Positions 51,101 through 63,700 of a stretch of 64,000 nt of DNA are shown in pieces. A program made the position numbers and the translations under genes. Position 1 is the stretch's first letter. Each line of letters begins with the position of its first letter. The DNA is taken from contig JAWUZG010000056.1 of NCBI GenBank assembly GCA_036785705.1, positions 11,146,501 to 11,210,500 of the forward strand, given 5' to 3'. Origin of the DNA: Acanthornis magna. Lineage: Eukaryota > Chordata > Aves > Passeriformes > Acanthizidae. Below the pieces are notes generated by a model. That model was not told the origin of the DNA. It did no database searches and worked only from the letters and a program-made list of their open reading frames with translations.

Positions 51101-53775
51101 GCAGTGAGTCAGTGCACGGAATAAAAACTTTGAGGGGGAGGAGGTCTAAAGTTTGTGTTTGTCATACCACGGCACAATATGGGAAATGCCGAGTGTAGGC
51201 TGCCAGCCTATACATCCCACGGATTTCACAGAGGCGTCCTGGAAGCACAAAGTTTACTCACTGAGTGTCTCCCTCTCCTCAGCCCTGACCCACCAGATGT
51301 CCATGTAAATAGTGCTGCCCTCAATTTTCCTGCTCCTGAGGGACGTTTACCACAACAATGATGACATTTGTGTTTTGGTTAGCCCCAAAGCGCTGGGTTA
51401 AACTGAAGCAGCCAGAAGTTTCCAGCTGCCCACAGTCTGCCTGGCTGAAGTCAATGCAGTTTTTATGAGGCATTTTATTATTAAAAGAATTTCTCTAGAA
51501 ATCAACCCTCCCACTGCCAGTCCAACATTTACAAAACTAATTTAGTTCAAGGGTGCTCACAGTCATGTAAATAGAAGCCAGACATTTTTCACTGCTAGGG
51601 GAAAGTCATTCGAAGAGAGCTACCCAGCCATGAGCAGACCATATTTTAGCATGCCCATAAAGAGGTATTTTCTAGCCGAGCGCTGTATATCTCACTGCTT
51701 TCAGAACATTTGTGGCTGCAGAGCTCCTTCAGCACAGGAAGGTGCCCGAGGCAGCCCTGCACATGTGTCCCTTGATTTACTCTGTGTACCACTCCAGGGT
51801 GGCTGACCTTGGCACCGTGACATGCATCAGGCTGTGTGTGAGCACCTCCAGCCTCCTTCACACCCTGCATCTACTTCAGCCAGCAGCCAATACAGGACTT
51901 TCCTACTTGAGGCTTGGCATATTTGCAAGAACTAAATTTTAAAGCAATCTCGGGCTGCTCTCCATTGCTGGCCCCTCTGAGAGCTCGGGTGCAGCTGGGG
52001 CAGTCACACACACGGATGGAGATGCTGGAGGAAATCTCCATTGGCCAAGTTCCATTTGCAGAGCAGACCAAGAGAAGGCACAGCCCTGACTTGCAGACTG
52101 TGGGGCAGTGTTGGAGGTTTCTGCTGTTGAAAGAGCTTCCGTGCATGATTGCTTAACATATTATTCTCAGTTAATAATTAGTTTCAGCTAATTCAGTGAA
52201 ATGGATGATGTCGTCAGATTTTGCTGTCCTTCAGAATTGTTAACTCCTAAACTTAGCTAAAATCGAAGTCTGTGCCTCCCTGTTACAGGTGACTTGAATA
52301 ATCCTGCTCTAAACATCTAATTTGAAATAAAACACGGCTCCTTGCCTTGTCCTGCCACAGGTAATCCCTGTGACTGTGCTGGCTGCCCCTGCACAACCCC
52401 TGAGCATCTCACACACCTCAGCACGCCAGGCTGTGCCCGCACAGAAGATTCCACACAAAAGAGAATGTAAGGGGTTTTTAGTATAGAGGGAACCATTTCC
52501 CCCAGCCACTGCATCCAGATAATTCTTCGTGTTAACCTGCAGTGACATGGGAGAAGATCTGAGGCTTTGTTATTTCAGAGAATCAGAAACACTGCAGAAC
52601 TGGGGAAAACAAACTGCCCTTGTTTGCCTTCTTGGAGAAGACCTGTGCAGAACCACAGTGGAGTTACAAATCTCCTTCTGCCGCTTCCCTCTCCCCTCCC
52701 TCAATCCAACCCCTGCTTTAAGAAGTCTGACTGTTGCTGGCACGCGAGCAGGAGCAGCTTCTGAGCACAGCACTGATGGAACAGCACCAGGCAGGACTGC
52801 AGCTGAGCAACAGAAAAGCAAGGGCTGCTTCTGGGCTCAGTGTCCTGTCCTTCCAGATGCTCCAGGCTCAGCTGCAGCACATTGAACCTGTGGGAGATCT
52901 GGAGCCATTCCGTGCCATGAGGCTCAGCGCTAGGATCATCTAGAAGACCTTGCAGGGAAAAGAGTCCAAGGGGAAAGAAAGAACATCTAGTAAAAAAAAA
53001 AAAAAAAAAAAAAAGTCTGTTTCAGATTTGCATTTGCACACATATAAAAAATTGCTGTAGACAAGGCTGGTTCTATATTGAGTCATGACTGCAGTCCTGG
53101 TAGTTCCTATCCTAACATAAATCTTCACACAGAAGTACACCAAATGAGGTAGGAAAATATAGTTAATCCTGATGGTGTCATGGTGTCGTGCTCCCTGCAC
53201 AGTTTTAGAGATCATTGCTGCATGCTCTGCACTGAGTTAAGTGTCTGGCGAGGTGGTGCTCAAAGGTAATTGTGTCTCCCTCAGCACACACAGATGTGGG
53301 GATGTAATTCCTATATGTTAGATCTGTGCTTGCTTCTGGCCCAAAGTCAACTGTGCTGCAGAGCAACTCTCCATCGCTTGCATTTGCAATTAATTAAACT
53401 TCCGAGACCATGGGCACAAAATGAGCCTGTGACAATACAGAAATACCAGCCATGGACAGGCAGAGACCCACGGGGACACATCGCACCTTATTATTCATAG
53501 GACTGAGCTGTTTGAGCTTAGTTTCCTTTCATGCATGAAAAGCTTTTGAGGAATCTCATTATTGCACCGAATATAAATACATTCAGTAAATATAAAAAGA
53601 CAGAGTTAAACTAGAAGCAAAGATCAGTGCCTGGTTTCAAAAGTATTAGAGCTATATTACTTAGAGATATGACTGGAGATTGAAGCTGAAATTGGCTCAG
53701 ATCTTAAATCTCTTCTCTTCTCTTAAGGGGACTTTCCAGAGGCAGCCCAAAAACATTGGCAATCCAAGAAATAAG
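48138..53775. other. Intergenic; no gene seen
   Basis: Mixed AT-rich and moderately GC-rich DNA. GC is higher at about 50.9-52.9 kb, where overlapping ORFs of 65-118 codons occur on both strands, which argues for composition rather than coding. An A23 run lies at 52992-53014. No exon or transposon was recognised. Confidence 0.5.
52992..53014 (+). repeat. A23 run
   Basis: Twenty-three consecutive A residues directly after a purine-rich and GC-richer stretch. There is no AATAAA within 30 bases upstream, so a processed-retrocopy tail is possible but not supported. Confidence 0.95.
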
Positions 53776-54256
53776 GACATAGGAAACCTGTTGCTGGGTG
53801 AGCCCAGTGGTCTGAGGGGAGGTGCTCATTAGGGACCCTGTGTTAGCCTGGCCGCAGTTTGCAGCCCATCCTCCAACAGCCACTGCTGCTGTATTAGGAA
53901 GTAATTTCAGGGTCTGTTTCTGGAGCTGTTGTCTGTAACTCATCCAATTCAAAAAGCCTGGCACTCTCTCCAGTCCTCTGTGGCAGCAAGTTTTGGGAAG
54001 TCACTACCTGCTGAATAAAGAAGCTCTTTCTTCAGGTTGGTTGTCTACTAGTTCATTGAATGCCCCCTAGTTCACCTATTTTGAAAACTGGTGATTTTTT
54101 TTTTTTTAATTGGGAAGAAACAATTTTCCCTCTCACCTGATGGGTGATTTTTGTATAGCTCAAACATGATTCCTCAGCCGCCTTTTACCCACCTTCTTCA
54201 GACACTTCAGCAACTAATCCCTTTGACCATTTTAGTTATCCTAAAGAGACCTCCCT
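53776..54256 (-). mobile_element. Ancient CR1 LINE, 3' part
   Basis: On the plus strand several blocks occur in the order found in reverse-complemented old sauropsid CR1 copies: CTGTTGCTGGGTGAGCCCAG (53788-53807); CTCCAACAGCC; CTGTGGCAGCAAGTTTTGGG; TTCATTGAATGCCCCCTAGT; CTCAAACATGATTCCTCAGC; and CTTTGACCATTTTAGTTATC. The copy is strongly diverged and carries a T13 run (54095-54107). It therefore predates the other CR1 fragment at 55.5 kb. Orientation is minus. The minus-strand ORF across its left part is an artefact of the repeat. Confidence 0.7.
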
Positions 54257-55510
54257 TATGGCAAGTATCTATTGCTCAGCAAACCACAGTGACCCCAGTC
54301 CATCAGAAACCAAAATAATAAAGGTGCAAGAGGGAAAGCAGCTCCTAGGCTCGGGCCATGTGAGCACATCCAGAAGTCAGTGTGATCCCGGCAAGGGAGA
54401 AAAGACCTTCTAAACTGCTGAGTCAGTCCAGGCAAGCCCTCGTGGCTCCCTGTACATTAGGTGAACTTAAAAATGTTCCTTGTGGCTAATGGTGCATTAA
54501 TAAGGTGTTGGCTGTCTGGGACTGTTGGGTGCTGTGCCAAAAACAGTGTTTTAAAAAGTGAACATGCACAAAGGTTCTGGCAGTCTGGTTCCCAGTGACC
54601 CACTGACAAGCTACTGATCCAGCTGGAGATGTGGAGATGGAATGTAATTGCCCACAATCTTTTTAATCAAGGACTACACTTCCAGTAATCTGCTGCAGTG
54701 ACAGAGAAAACAACATCAGGCTGTAAAACATGTCTGGAATCAAAGCTCTTTTCAGTACAGTCTTAATTAAAGTGTCTTTGACTACAAGTTTTATAGAAAA
54801 GTCAATGAGCTTCCAGCTGAGGAAAGGACCTTTCTTGATGTGATGAAAAGGCTGCGTGTATACTCAGAGTGTGTACATGAGTGCGTGATCAGAGAAAAAA
54901 CAGAGCAGAAACACAGGTAGCACTGTGGGTTATTCTTGGGAATATATCAATACAGATTGGGATGAGAGGGAAGGAGGGAATGAAAAGGCATCAGTCACCC
55001 CCAAAACCCCAAATACAAACAAAGCCATGGCCAAAGCCAGCAGCAGCACAAATCAGAGCTGCTGCAGGGGTGCTGCATCAGAGCCTGGCCTGGAGCAGCC
55101 CCCATGGCGTGGGTGCCTGAGGAGTCACCCAAAGGCGATCCAGGGAACACGCCCCAGAAAAGGGAATGACAGTCAGAATGATAATCATTGGGCATTTTCA
55201 CTACTTCAACACTCTTTGATGTCAGGCTGTGCTGGAGGTCACTAAATTGTTGTTCTGCCCACCTCCTGCCACCAAAGCCCAGTCAGAACAAGGCCCATGG
55301 CTTCACCATTCTCAGAGATCATTTTTGACTGCTCCCTGTCTTTAAACAAAACCTGCATTTTATACCCACCCATCTGGCACTTCTAATAAATACATTCTGC
55401 AACTAAGAGATACTCAAAGTTTGCAAGTTTACTTTTGCAAGTTTACTTTGTCACCCCTCTGTAAAATCACATTATAACAACCTGTCAAGAAGCCAAGTTT
55501 AGCAGGATTT
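54257..55510. other. Intergenic, between two CR1 copies
   Basis: No gene is recognised. Overlapping ORFs at 54881-55245 (plus) and 54995-55201 (minus) are Pro/Gln/Ser-rich and look compositional. A 14-base tandem duplication (TTTGCAAGTTTACT twice) lies at 55420-55447. Confidence 0.55.
55420..55447 (+). repeat. 14-bp tandem duplication, two copies
   Basis: TTTGCAAGTTTACT occurs twice without spacer and without mismatch, so it is a recent slippage or repair duplication. Confidence 0.95.
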
Positions 55511-55826
55511 CATAGAATCACAGAATGGTTTGGGTTTAGAAGGGACTTTTATAGGTCATCAAGTTCCAAGGCCCCTGCAATGAGTTGGGACATCTTTAAC
55601 TAGATCAAGTTGCTCAGAGCCCTGTTCAACCTTACCTTGAATGTTTCCAGAGGTGAGGCATCCACTACCCTCTCTGGGTAACCTGTGACCGTGTTTTACC
55701 ACCCTCATTGTAAAAATTTTCTTCCTTGTATCTAATCTAAACCGACCCTGTTTCAGTTTAAAACCATTACCCCTTATCCTAGCACAACAGGCCTGGTTAA
55801 AAATTTTGTCCCCATTTTTACAGGCA
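55511..55826 (-). mobile_element. CR1 LINE, 3' fragment of about 315 bp
   Basis: The plus strand starts CATAGAATCACAGAATGGTT, the reverse complement of the CR1 3' octamer end. It continues with blocks CATCTTTAACTAGATCAAG, TTGCTCAGAGCCCTGTTCAA, CCTTGAATGTTTCCAGAGG, CCCTCATTGTAAAAATTTTC and AAAACCATTACCCCTTATCC. These are the standard CR1 3' untranslated and end-of-ORF2 blocks, in order. The element is on the minus strand and truncated at its 5' end at about 55826. Sequence divergence is moderate, so it is younger than the copy at 53.8 kb. Confidence 0.95.
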
Positions 55827-58503
55827 GCTCTTTACCAGCCAGCCTTGATGCCAAAAAACAGCCTTGGACACATTTGATTTACTGCAATAGATATTGCCCA
55901 CATGTCCTGGGAAGGACAGGAGACAGAGACCGTGAACAGCTGGGGCTCAGGCTCGGGATCCTGACTGATCCTCGCTCATCCCGGCAATGCCATTTATCCT
56001 TTCACCCAGCCTCGCTTGGTGACACGCCAAATTTGGAGGCTGCTATATTTGTTACCTACCTACGGAGCTATAGACCAGAGCTCAATTATCCTTAAATTCT
56101 TATCAGGATCCTTCACTCCAGCCAGTGCTGTCATGGAAAATGTAATGCATGTCCTGACTCAAGGTTTTGGTTCATTTGTAATAAAAATCATCTGGCCTCT
56201 CTCTGAAGGAAGATGCAATCTATCCCTGCTGGGAGACAGTGGAAAATATAGTTTATGTGATTGCCAACTGGATCCTCATCAGAAAGAATCTTTTGTGCAG
56301 TGTTCACGTGCAGAGCTGTACAGAAAGAGGGGTCTGAAAACAGGAAGATTTTCTGTGCTGTTGAGCTGTTTGGCTGCTCACACTGGTTCCAGATGGTGCT
56401 GGAGGCACTCAGAGCCTCTGAAAATGGGCCAACTTTCGTTCTCCCAGTTCTTATAGTAGCAAGAGAAAAACTGTTCTCTTGAGAAAAGAAAACAGGGAAA
56501 AACTAGTAATGATATTTCTGCTTCTCCTGTTGGCAAATTAGAACTGGAATTAGATAACATGCTGCAACAATTCTGGCTTTCCAGCTGGAGAGGGAGAGGC
56601 AGTGAGCTGCTGTGGGTGTCCCACGTAGCACAAGGCTCTGCTCCCAGAAACAACCCTAACCCAAACTCATTTGGATCACCTGGGGCCACTAACTTTCCAT
56701 TTCAGACCTTCAGTTATTCTCTCCTCCTATTCCTCATACCAGTGAGGGGGCAGAAATCTCTTTAAGTAGGGCTGGTTTTGCTCTAGTTTTCTAAGGGTTT
56801 CTCATCCTCACCCAGCAATATTTCTGGGCTCTGGGGCTGCTCCTCCTGGGGATCCATTTATTCCCAATGTCCTGGCAACAGAAGCTGAGAGCATTTAACA
56901 TCATGCCCTGCTCTGCAGTCAGGTCCATATTTCTACTCCATCTCAGGCTTATTCATTCAGTCTTAAAGATTCCTTTGCAAGGTTTTTTTTTCAGTTTAAA
57001 ATAGGATGTGGTTCAACTGACCTCACAGCCCTGGTTAGATCACCCCAAAGAATCAGAGCAAGAGCACAGGAGGTTTTGAGCACGAGCTGCAAACATCCAT
57101 CCTCACCATCCCCTGCAGACCAAACTGTTCAGGAAAGGAACAGACAGGAGCAGTGCCTGTGACAGGAGCCCTGAGTACAGCCTGTGTCTGTTTGTCTTGT
57201 TTTGAGCCAAAACATGCTCTGGACTTCGAGGTTCATTTTTGCTTATGTTTAATTGATCAAATCCCTCTCCCCACAAATTTCTGAAGTATCTGAGAAAAGT
57301 CTGTGTTTAGAAAGTGTGTGAATTAGTTATCAATATGGATTAATGAGTACCTGCAGCTATTACAATGGCAAAGCCACCTGTAACTATTCTTTGATGTTTT
57401 GCCTCTGACTTATCAAATTAAAACTTTCTTGACTAGGAGTTACCTTTATTAGTAAGAATTTAACTTTTCATTTGGAATGAGTGTTCTACCTTGAAGTGAG
57501 CCTTTTGTTTTTGTGAAAAAGAAATACTAATAAAAAATTCAGAGCAGTACAGAAAAATATGGGTCTTTTTACCTCCTTGTCAGCTTTGCTGCGGTGAAAA
57601 ATTTCTCCATAGCTTTGCTTTTAATTCTCCTGGCTAACAGTCATGGTTTAATTTATAAAATAACTGTCGGGACCAACAGGCATGTTTGTCTCCTTTCAGA
57701 GGATTTAAATAGCAGAGAGTTTAAAAAGCAGATACTCCATTAAAATGAGTTTATATCCTATCTATTCAGACCTTACAAGCTTTGGCTTAAAAGCTCGATG
57801 CATTTGTTTCTCTAAGACTCCTTTACATTTGCCACTCGCCTGGATGAAAGGGGATGCACACAGTGCATCACAGCAGCGATAAGGAGAGCAGCTCCAGCCT
57901 TTATCAAAACACACATTGAATGAAGGATGGTCCTGCTGCAGACAGATGTTCCTTCTCATCTAAACTTTGCATATCTCAGGTATTGCTCTGCATTTTCTGG
58001 GCATTATGTGCTAAAGGATGAAGAGATGCTCCCGACAGCCCCCGGGTGGAAGGCAGGGCTGAGAGGAGGATGGGGTGAACTGTGCTGGACAATCCCTGCA
58101 GCTCTCACAGCACAGCAGAATCACCAACAGGAATGTCCCTGCAGCACACCCAGGAGCCATGGAGCTCCCTTCCCCAGGGTGAGCCCAGCCAGCCCAGGAC
58201 AGGACGAGGGAGGGGCAGCGAAATCCCTGATCTGGGGTCTGAGGGAGCACTGGGTGTCCTTTCTGTTGGGGAGGATGAAATAGGAAATCCTTATAAATAT
58301 TATTACCTGGCAAAAGATGTTGAGAATACAGAAACTATAAGCAAGATTGAAATGAAGACAAGCTTTGAGATACCAAACCGCAGTTACTGAATAACTGGAA
58401 AACAATGGTATGGCCACTGAAAGTAATACCCTTTTGATTAAACAATACCTTCTGCTTGCAGACAGGTCCAAGGGTCAGAACAGACCCTACCAACTTGGCA
58501 GAG
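55827..58503. other. Intergenic; no gene seen
   Basis: The first 220 bases have a handful of CpGs (about 55935-56035) but no island. The longest ORF is 146 codons (56016-56456 plus), without domain or splice support. No repeat was recognised. Confidence 0.5.
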
Positions 58504-58845
58504 TGTCCAAAAAGCAGTTTTTAGAGTTTAAAATATAATGCCGTATGGTAATGCAATGACTCTCATAGGCTGTATGTAAATGTTGTAGGATTTGTAGCTT
58601 GTTCTAGATTGGTTAGCGAAAATTAGAATATTCAGCACAGAAGATGATTTATTGTATTGTAAACGGCAGCCACAGATTATTCTATCTTCTTCTTCTTTCT
58701 CTCTCTCTCTTACCTCTCTGACCTGCTCTGAGCTGCGTCTAGCAACTCCTAGCAGGTCCCCTACACCCACGCCCTTTCACAATAAACCTCATGCTCTAAG
58801 ACCTGACTTCAGAGATCTCTCGTCTACATCCCGACCGTCCAAAAC
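58504..58845 (+). mobile_element. Solo LTR of an endogenous retrovirus (probable)
   Basis: A stretch of about 340 bases has LTR architecture: a possible 5' TG at 58504, an AT-rich U3-like part, then a TC-rich tract (58683-58710), a GCTGCGTCTAGCAACTCCTA block, a polyadenylation signal AATAAA at 58781-58786, and a U5-like end (CAGAGATCTCTCGTCTACAT) running to a CA near 58841-58845. The layout resembles passerine ERV LTRs I remember, but I cannot name the family and found no clean target-site duplication. No gag, pol or env sequence follows, so it would be a solo LTR. Confidence 0.6.
58683..58710 (+). repeat. (TTC)n/(TC)n pyrimidine microsatellite
   Basis: CTTCTTCTTC runs into CTCTCTCTCT inside the putative LTR. 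It is a short internal tract of that element. Confidence 0.85.
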
Positions 58846-60540
58846 AAAACCAGGGACAAATTCCACAATTTCTGCTCCTGCTGCCCTTTGGGGTGAAAAA
58901 CAATCGATACAGAGGCATCATCACAGCCTCAGTCTGGACCACCTGCCCTTGTTTTTGTTTCTTGAATCCTGTCACTTCCCCTCTTGTGCCCAGCCAGCAG
59001 CCCATAAAGTCCATCCTGATCCTACCCCTCTTTTTTACCTCTGAACAACCACTTCCAGCCTCTGAGAATGATTCCCAGGTGTTCTCACCTCAGCAAAATT
59101 TAATCAAGGATTTTCCACACAAGCTGAGTTTTGGGAGGCTGGAAGCACTTTTTACTCGGGCTGTCCACCAGCTCACTCAGAAGCTGTGAACAGTGACTTG
59201 CTCCCAAGCACATCCATCTGTTTTTTGAATCTTTTGGTAACAAGTGATTCCACATGCTCCTTAGAGTCAGTGAGAAATGGTTATTTGATTTAGGATGCTC
59301 TCAAATTATAAGCAGCCCACAGTTATTTTAAGTGTATGTTTGTTGCATCTTTTTCTCAATGAAGATTAATGTTATTCTTGCCATGGGGCTATGTAGGAAG
59401 GAAACATTTGTGCAACAGCAATTTTTAAAACTTTCCCTAGACTGACTCATGCATTTATTTGTTTTCAACTTTTGGGCACTTGTAAATGATGTCTTTAGTC
59501 TCCTGATGGAATGCTGGCACCCAGTGATTTACAGCTGGCTAAAAGCAAGTGTGTGGAGGGAAGATTATTTGTCTCTTGACCATAACTGAGGGCTAGATTG
59601 AATAAAAGAGTTTGCATGAACTAAGCTGAGCATAAAGACTTAAAGTCATTATGTAAAGCAAGAGAAAAACCAACCCAACAACCAAAACAAAATGCCAAAC
59701 AGTGAGTTAAAAAAAAAAATAATTAAACCTCCCTTCAGATACACAGGAGAAATCATGCTTATAAGGCAGAGTCACTGAAATGAAGTATTGATTTTCTGCT
59801 GAAAGAATCGTAAGCATAAAGGGACAATTAATTTTTAGACTAAGCTAACAGTCATATTATTGCTCTCTGGGTGTAGCAAGAAGCTCATCTGTCTGTTTCT
59901 ATCTATAGCATTTGACTCCTGTGCTCAGAGGCAGTGAGTTTTTAATCGAAACTAGATTGTTAAGAATGTTAGCGTATGATCAAGTGTCCAAGCTATTCCT
60001 TTATGGATTTGAACTTCAAACTGAAGGTGACTTCGTTTGACAAACACACACAATACACACCTGGAGCAGCACTGCCCTTTCGTCCCTGGCCACTCACCTC
60101 TGTCCCTTGCCTGAGCCACACCCTGTCCTGCTGGGTCCACCCTCGAGGGATTGGGGCTCATCTTTTGGTTTGTTCTTCTTACCTGTCCTATCCTACTTCC
60201 TAGAACTCCTTTCCACACCAATGTGGAAAAAACCAGCAAGTTTTAAGGCTTTTTTTGGTTGAAATGATTTTGTAAAAGAGTATTATCCCAAACCAGACTG
60301 AAAATAAATGGAAATAATTAATAGTTTTTAAGTCCTGATGTATCACTTCAGGTAAATCAAGTAGTTCTGTTTGAACAAACAATCCAAGCCCTAACTACAT
60401 ATGCAGACTCCTGAGCAGGATCAGTTCAAACCTGGCCGATCTTTCACTGTGATTTAAAAATAGGATTGTTTTCTCTTTTAAGAAGAAATATTGATATGAC
60501 TTTAGGCTTGAACATTGCTCTTCATATCACAAAGGTTCTT
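58846..60540. other. Intergenic; no gene seen
   Basis: The ORF at 58652-59044 begins inside the LTR and is not supported. The rest is AT-rich, without exon or repeat. Confidence 0.5.
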
Positions 60541-60770
60541 CCCGGGAATGTCTGACAAATAAATCCACCTCGTGTGTGAGTGTATCCGACTGCCTGGGGC
60601 TGTCGCTGGAGCGATTCCCAAGCCTAACGAGTCCGCTACGCCCACATCCTGCGTGCGGAGCAGTTGTCAATTATTATTTTTTTTTTTCAGAACACCCCGG
60701 TGAGAACTGCTTCCAGGTCTGGGTGGAGGTGAACCTGAGCGGAGCCCGGACGCCGTTAGAGCCCCACTGA
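60541..60770 (+). other. CpG-dense patch: LTR-like U5 or orphan exon
   Basis: About fifteen CpGs lie within 230 bases in an otherwise CpG-poor region. The left half has AATAAA at 60558-60563 followed by a CpG-rich stretch with blocks such as CTGTCGCTGGAGCGATTCCC and GTCCGCTACGCCCAC, the layout of a retroviral R-U5. In the middle is a T11 tract ending in CAG (a strong acceptor-like sequence, near 60691). It is followed by 79 bases open in one plus-strand frame (ending ...LSGARTPLEPH, then stop). The T-run could equally be the poly-A tail of a minus-strand insertion. Either a recent GC-rich retroelement fragment or an unannotated exon would fit. I cannot decide between them. Confidence 0.4.
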
Positions 60771-63700
60771 CTGACAAAACTTTTAAAATATGACTGCAGG
60801 GAGGATTTTCTCTCCACGATGCTGCTATGCTGGGATGTGACAGGCTTCCTATCCAGGTCTGGAAGGTATGGATCTGCTTGCATACATGAAATCTCATCTT
60901 TTCCCTTCCCTTCCCTCCCTGTATATCTGTTGTTTTGGGAAAGGAGTATAGAAAAAAAAAAACCAAAAACAAACCAACAATTAAACAGAGAATGTTTTGA
61001 AATAAATCCTATAGGTTGAGATGAGTTGAAACATAATTAACCAGCATAGGAAGCAGCTCTCTGCAATGTGTGTGGCACATTATTAGTTTATATTTAAAGT
61101 GACAGTGCCAAGATTGTCAGGTCAGGAAGAAAAACAAAACCGTATCTCTGAAAGTATCTTGCGTAGGCAGGGCTGATTGCAAAACTGAGGCACACTGATG
61201 AGCACAAGGGTTACAGAGAGCCCAGAGCAGGGCTGGTGCACTCCTGAGGCTGCCAACATCTGCCTGCTGGTGTGCATAAATTCATAAAAATGGAATATAA
61301 TCTCTGTTCTGGGGCAATCCGTCATGGAAAGGACACTGGGAAACAAAACACCCAGCAAAGACTAAATGCTCAGGATGGAGTGTTCAGTGAGGCTCTTGAA
61401 CGCTGGGCCATGGCCCTGACCCAGCTCTGGGCTCTCCTGGCTGCCAGAACAGACACAAAAAGCAGCCAGGGGAGCAGGGCACCGAAACTCGAGGGTGCCA
61501 ACCCTTCTGATGAGACACAGCTCTGCCTGCTCTGCAGCCCTCAAGTGCCCAGAGTCACTTTTGGTGCTGAATTACTCCACCAGCACAGCTCCATCCCTGG
61601 GTGAGCCTGCCCGTGGCACCCACCCACTCTCCCTGGAGTTAGAGGGAGAGAGACTGTGCTGGAACACCCGAGGATTTACACTCAGGACTGCTGAACTGCC
61701 TGATTTGAGCCAGGGATTCCTCCCTCACCTTTTAGCTTTGTTGAGACCAAATTAGGTTTTCAACAAATCAGAAGAAAATTTTAAAAATACAATTCCACAG
61801 CTCATTGCTGTCAAGCTGGGAGGGAAAAAAAGCAATTTTCTACAATTCAGCTATTCAGAGAAAACTTGATCATTCAAGTGTGAAACTTTATAATTGTTTC
61901 TGCTGATCTTTTTTTTTCACACAATGCTGTCAACATCAGCCGTGCTAGTAAACAAGAGCAAAACATCCAGGCAGCCACTCTAGCTGGAGAGAGAGTTAAT
62001 TCCAGCAGCACTGATGGATTTCACAAGCCAGACCGAGAAAAACCCACTGCAAAACCCTTCTGCTGACCTGCACAGCACAGCCCCCAGGGCTGGCAGAGAG
62101 GGCAGAGAGCAGCAGAGCATCCTCCAGCATGGAGCAAATCTGCTTCAGCCTGTGAGACACTTCCAGAGCCACTCCAAGCCTGGCTGTACCGCTGGGACTT
62201 AATGCAGGATAGTGCTCAGCATCCAAATGTCACCGAGTTTATGGGGGGACCAGAAGGAGGGAAAACGTGTGATTTATAAAACCTCAAGAATACAGCTTTT
62301 CGGGGAAAAAAAATATTTCTAGTCCCACTGAAAATGCTTACTTTTTGTCAAAACAGATCAATATAAACCTGAAATCATTCGGTTCAAGCTGTCGCCATAA
62401 TTTACTGTGCAAACTACAGCTCAGATGCCACGGCCTTTCACTCTTCTCTCTGGGTAAAGCCTTCTGCTTGGCCTCTCCTTTCCAAAACATGCTTTTCCAT
62501 TCCAGCAGGACAGAGGCTCCATGGCAGTTTCTCCAGGAAATATCCTCCAGGCACAGCCCTGGGGGCAGAGGGAAGCTGAGGGATGCAGCACTTAAACCAG
62601 ACTCCCATGAGATTGAGCGAAGCCATTTTGAAGAGAAAAATCTCCAAGGGATGGATCTCTACTTGAAACTTCTGATCATTTTCTGAATAAATTATTCATC
62701 GTTCCAAAGAAAGTACATTTGAGTGGAAATGCAGTTTTGCCTCCAAGATCAGTACTGATGGAAATTACCAAGTAGTTCTGATATTCTGCAGGAGGTAACT
62801 TGGGGTGAAATAACAGCACATGGTACAACAGCCAGAATGTCAGGAGGGAAAAAATAAAATAAAATAAATCCCATCCTTGTTGGACCTTCACAAGAGCACT
62901 GCAGGAAAAGTCTAGGATACATTAGCAGTTTTGACAACGTTTTTTTCTTTTGTATTCATAAAGTATTCATACTTAATACTCGGCCTTGCTGACGAACCTT
63001 TTTTCATCAAATGAAGTTATAAACTGCAATGTAAGATCTCTCGGCTGGTGGAATAGAGTGGTAGCAGAGTCTCTTGGGAATATAAGACCTCTGACCAGGC
63101 AAGGTGAGCATTACAAGCCTGACCTCGCTCCTCAGAGATTTCTTCATGAGCTCCTAAGGATGTGACTGGTAAATACATGAGACCATGAGATCTCTGCTTG
63201 GTTTCACTCACTTGGTGTCATCAGCTGCTTTCATTTCCCTGCTGCAGGACGCGCTGTCGCAGTAATTTCTATGCTTTCAGGAAATTTAAAAAAAAAAAAT
63301 CTGACATCCTTGTGCTTAAAATAGACTCAAGAGCCCAGCTGATTTACACTTGCCTTGTGGGATCTGGGAGGTTGTGAGTCTGGAACGCCATTTGAAAAGG
63401 AGCAAATTGTGAGACAGGGGAGGAAGCGTGAACTTTTAGAGTTAAAGGTCTTCAGTTCACCCCGAGGAAGATCCGCAGGGCACAGGAGCTCAGGAGTGTC
63501 AGGGACAGCCCCTGGCAACTCGGGGCTGCAGGAGCACCATGTGAGCCCCAGCCAGATGTGCACCACAGCTGCAATAGCCCTGCCAGCAGCAGCAGCATCC
63601 TTCTTCCTGATCCTTGTAATCCTCACCACTTCTCCCTCCCACCTTGGCCAAGTGTGGATGTCAGGAAAGGTTTCCCCATCCCTGGGCAGTGACTCAATTC

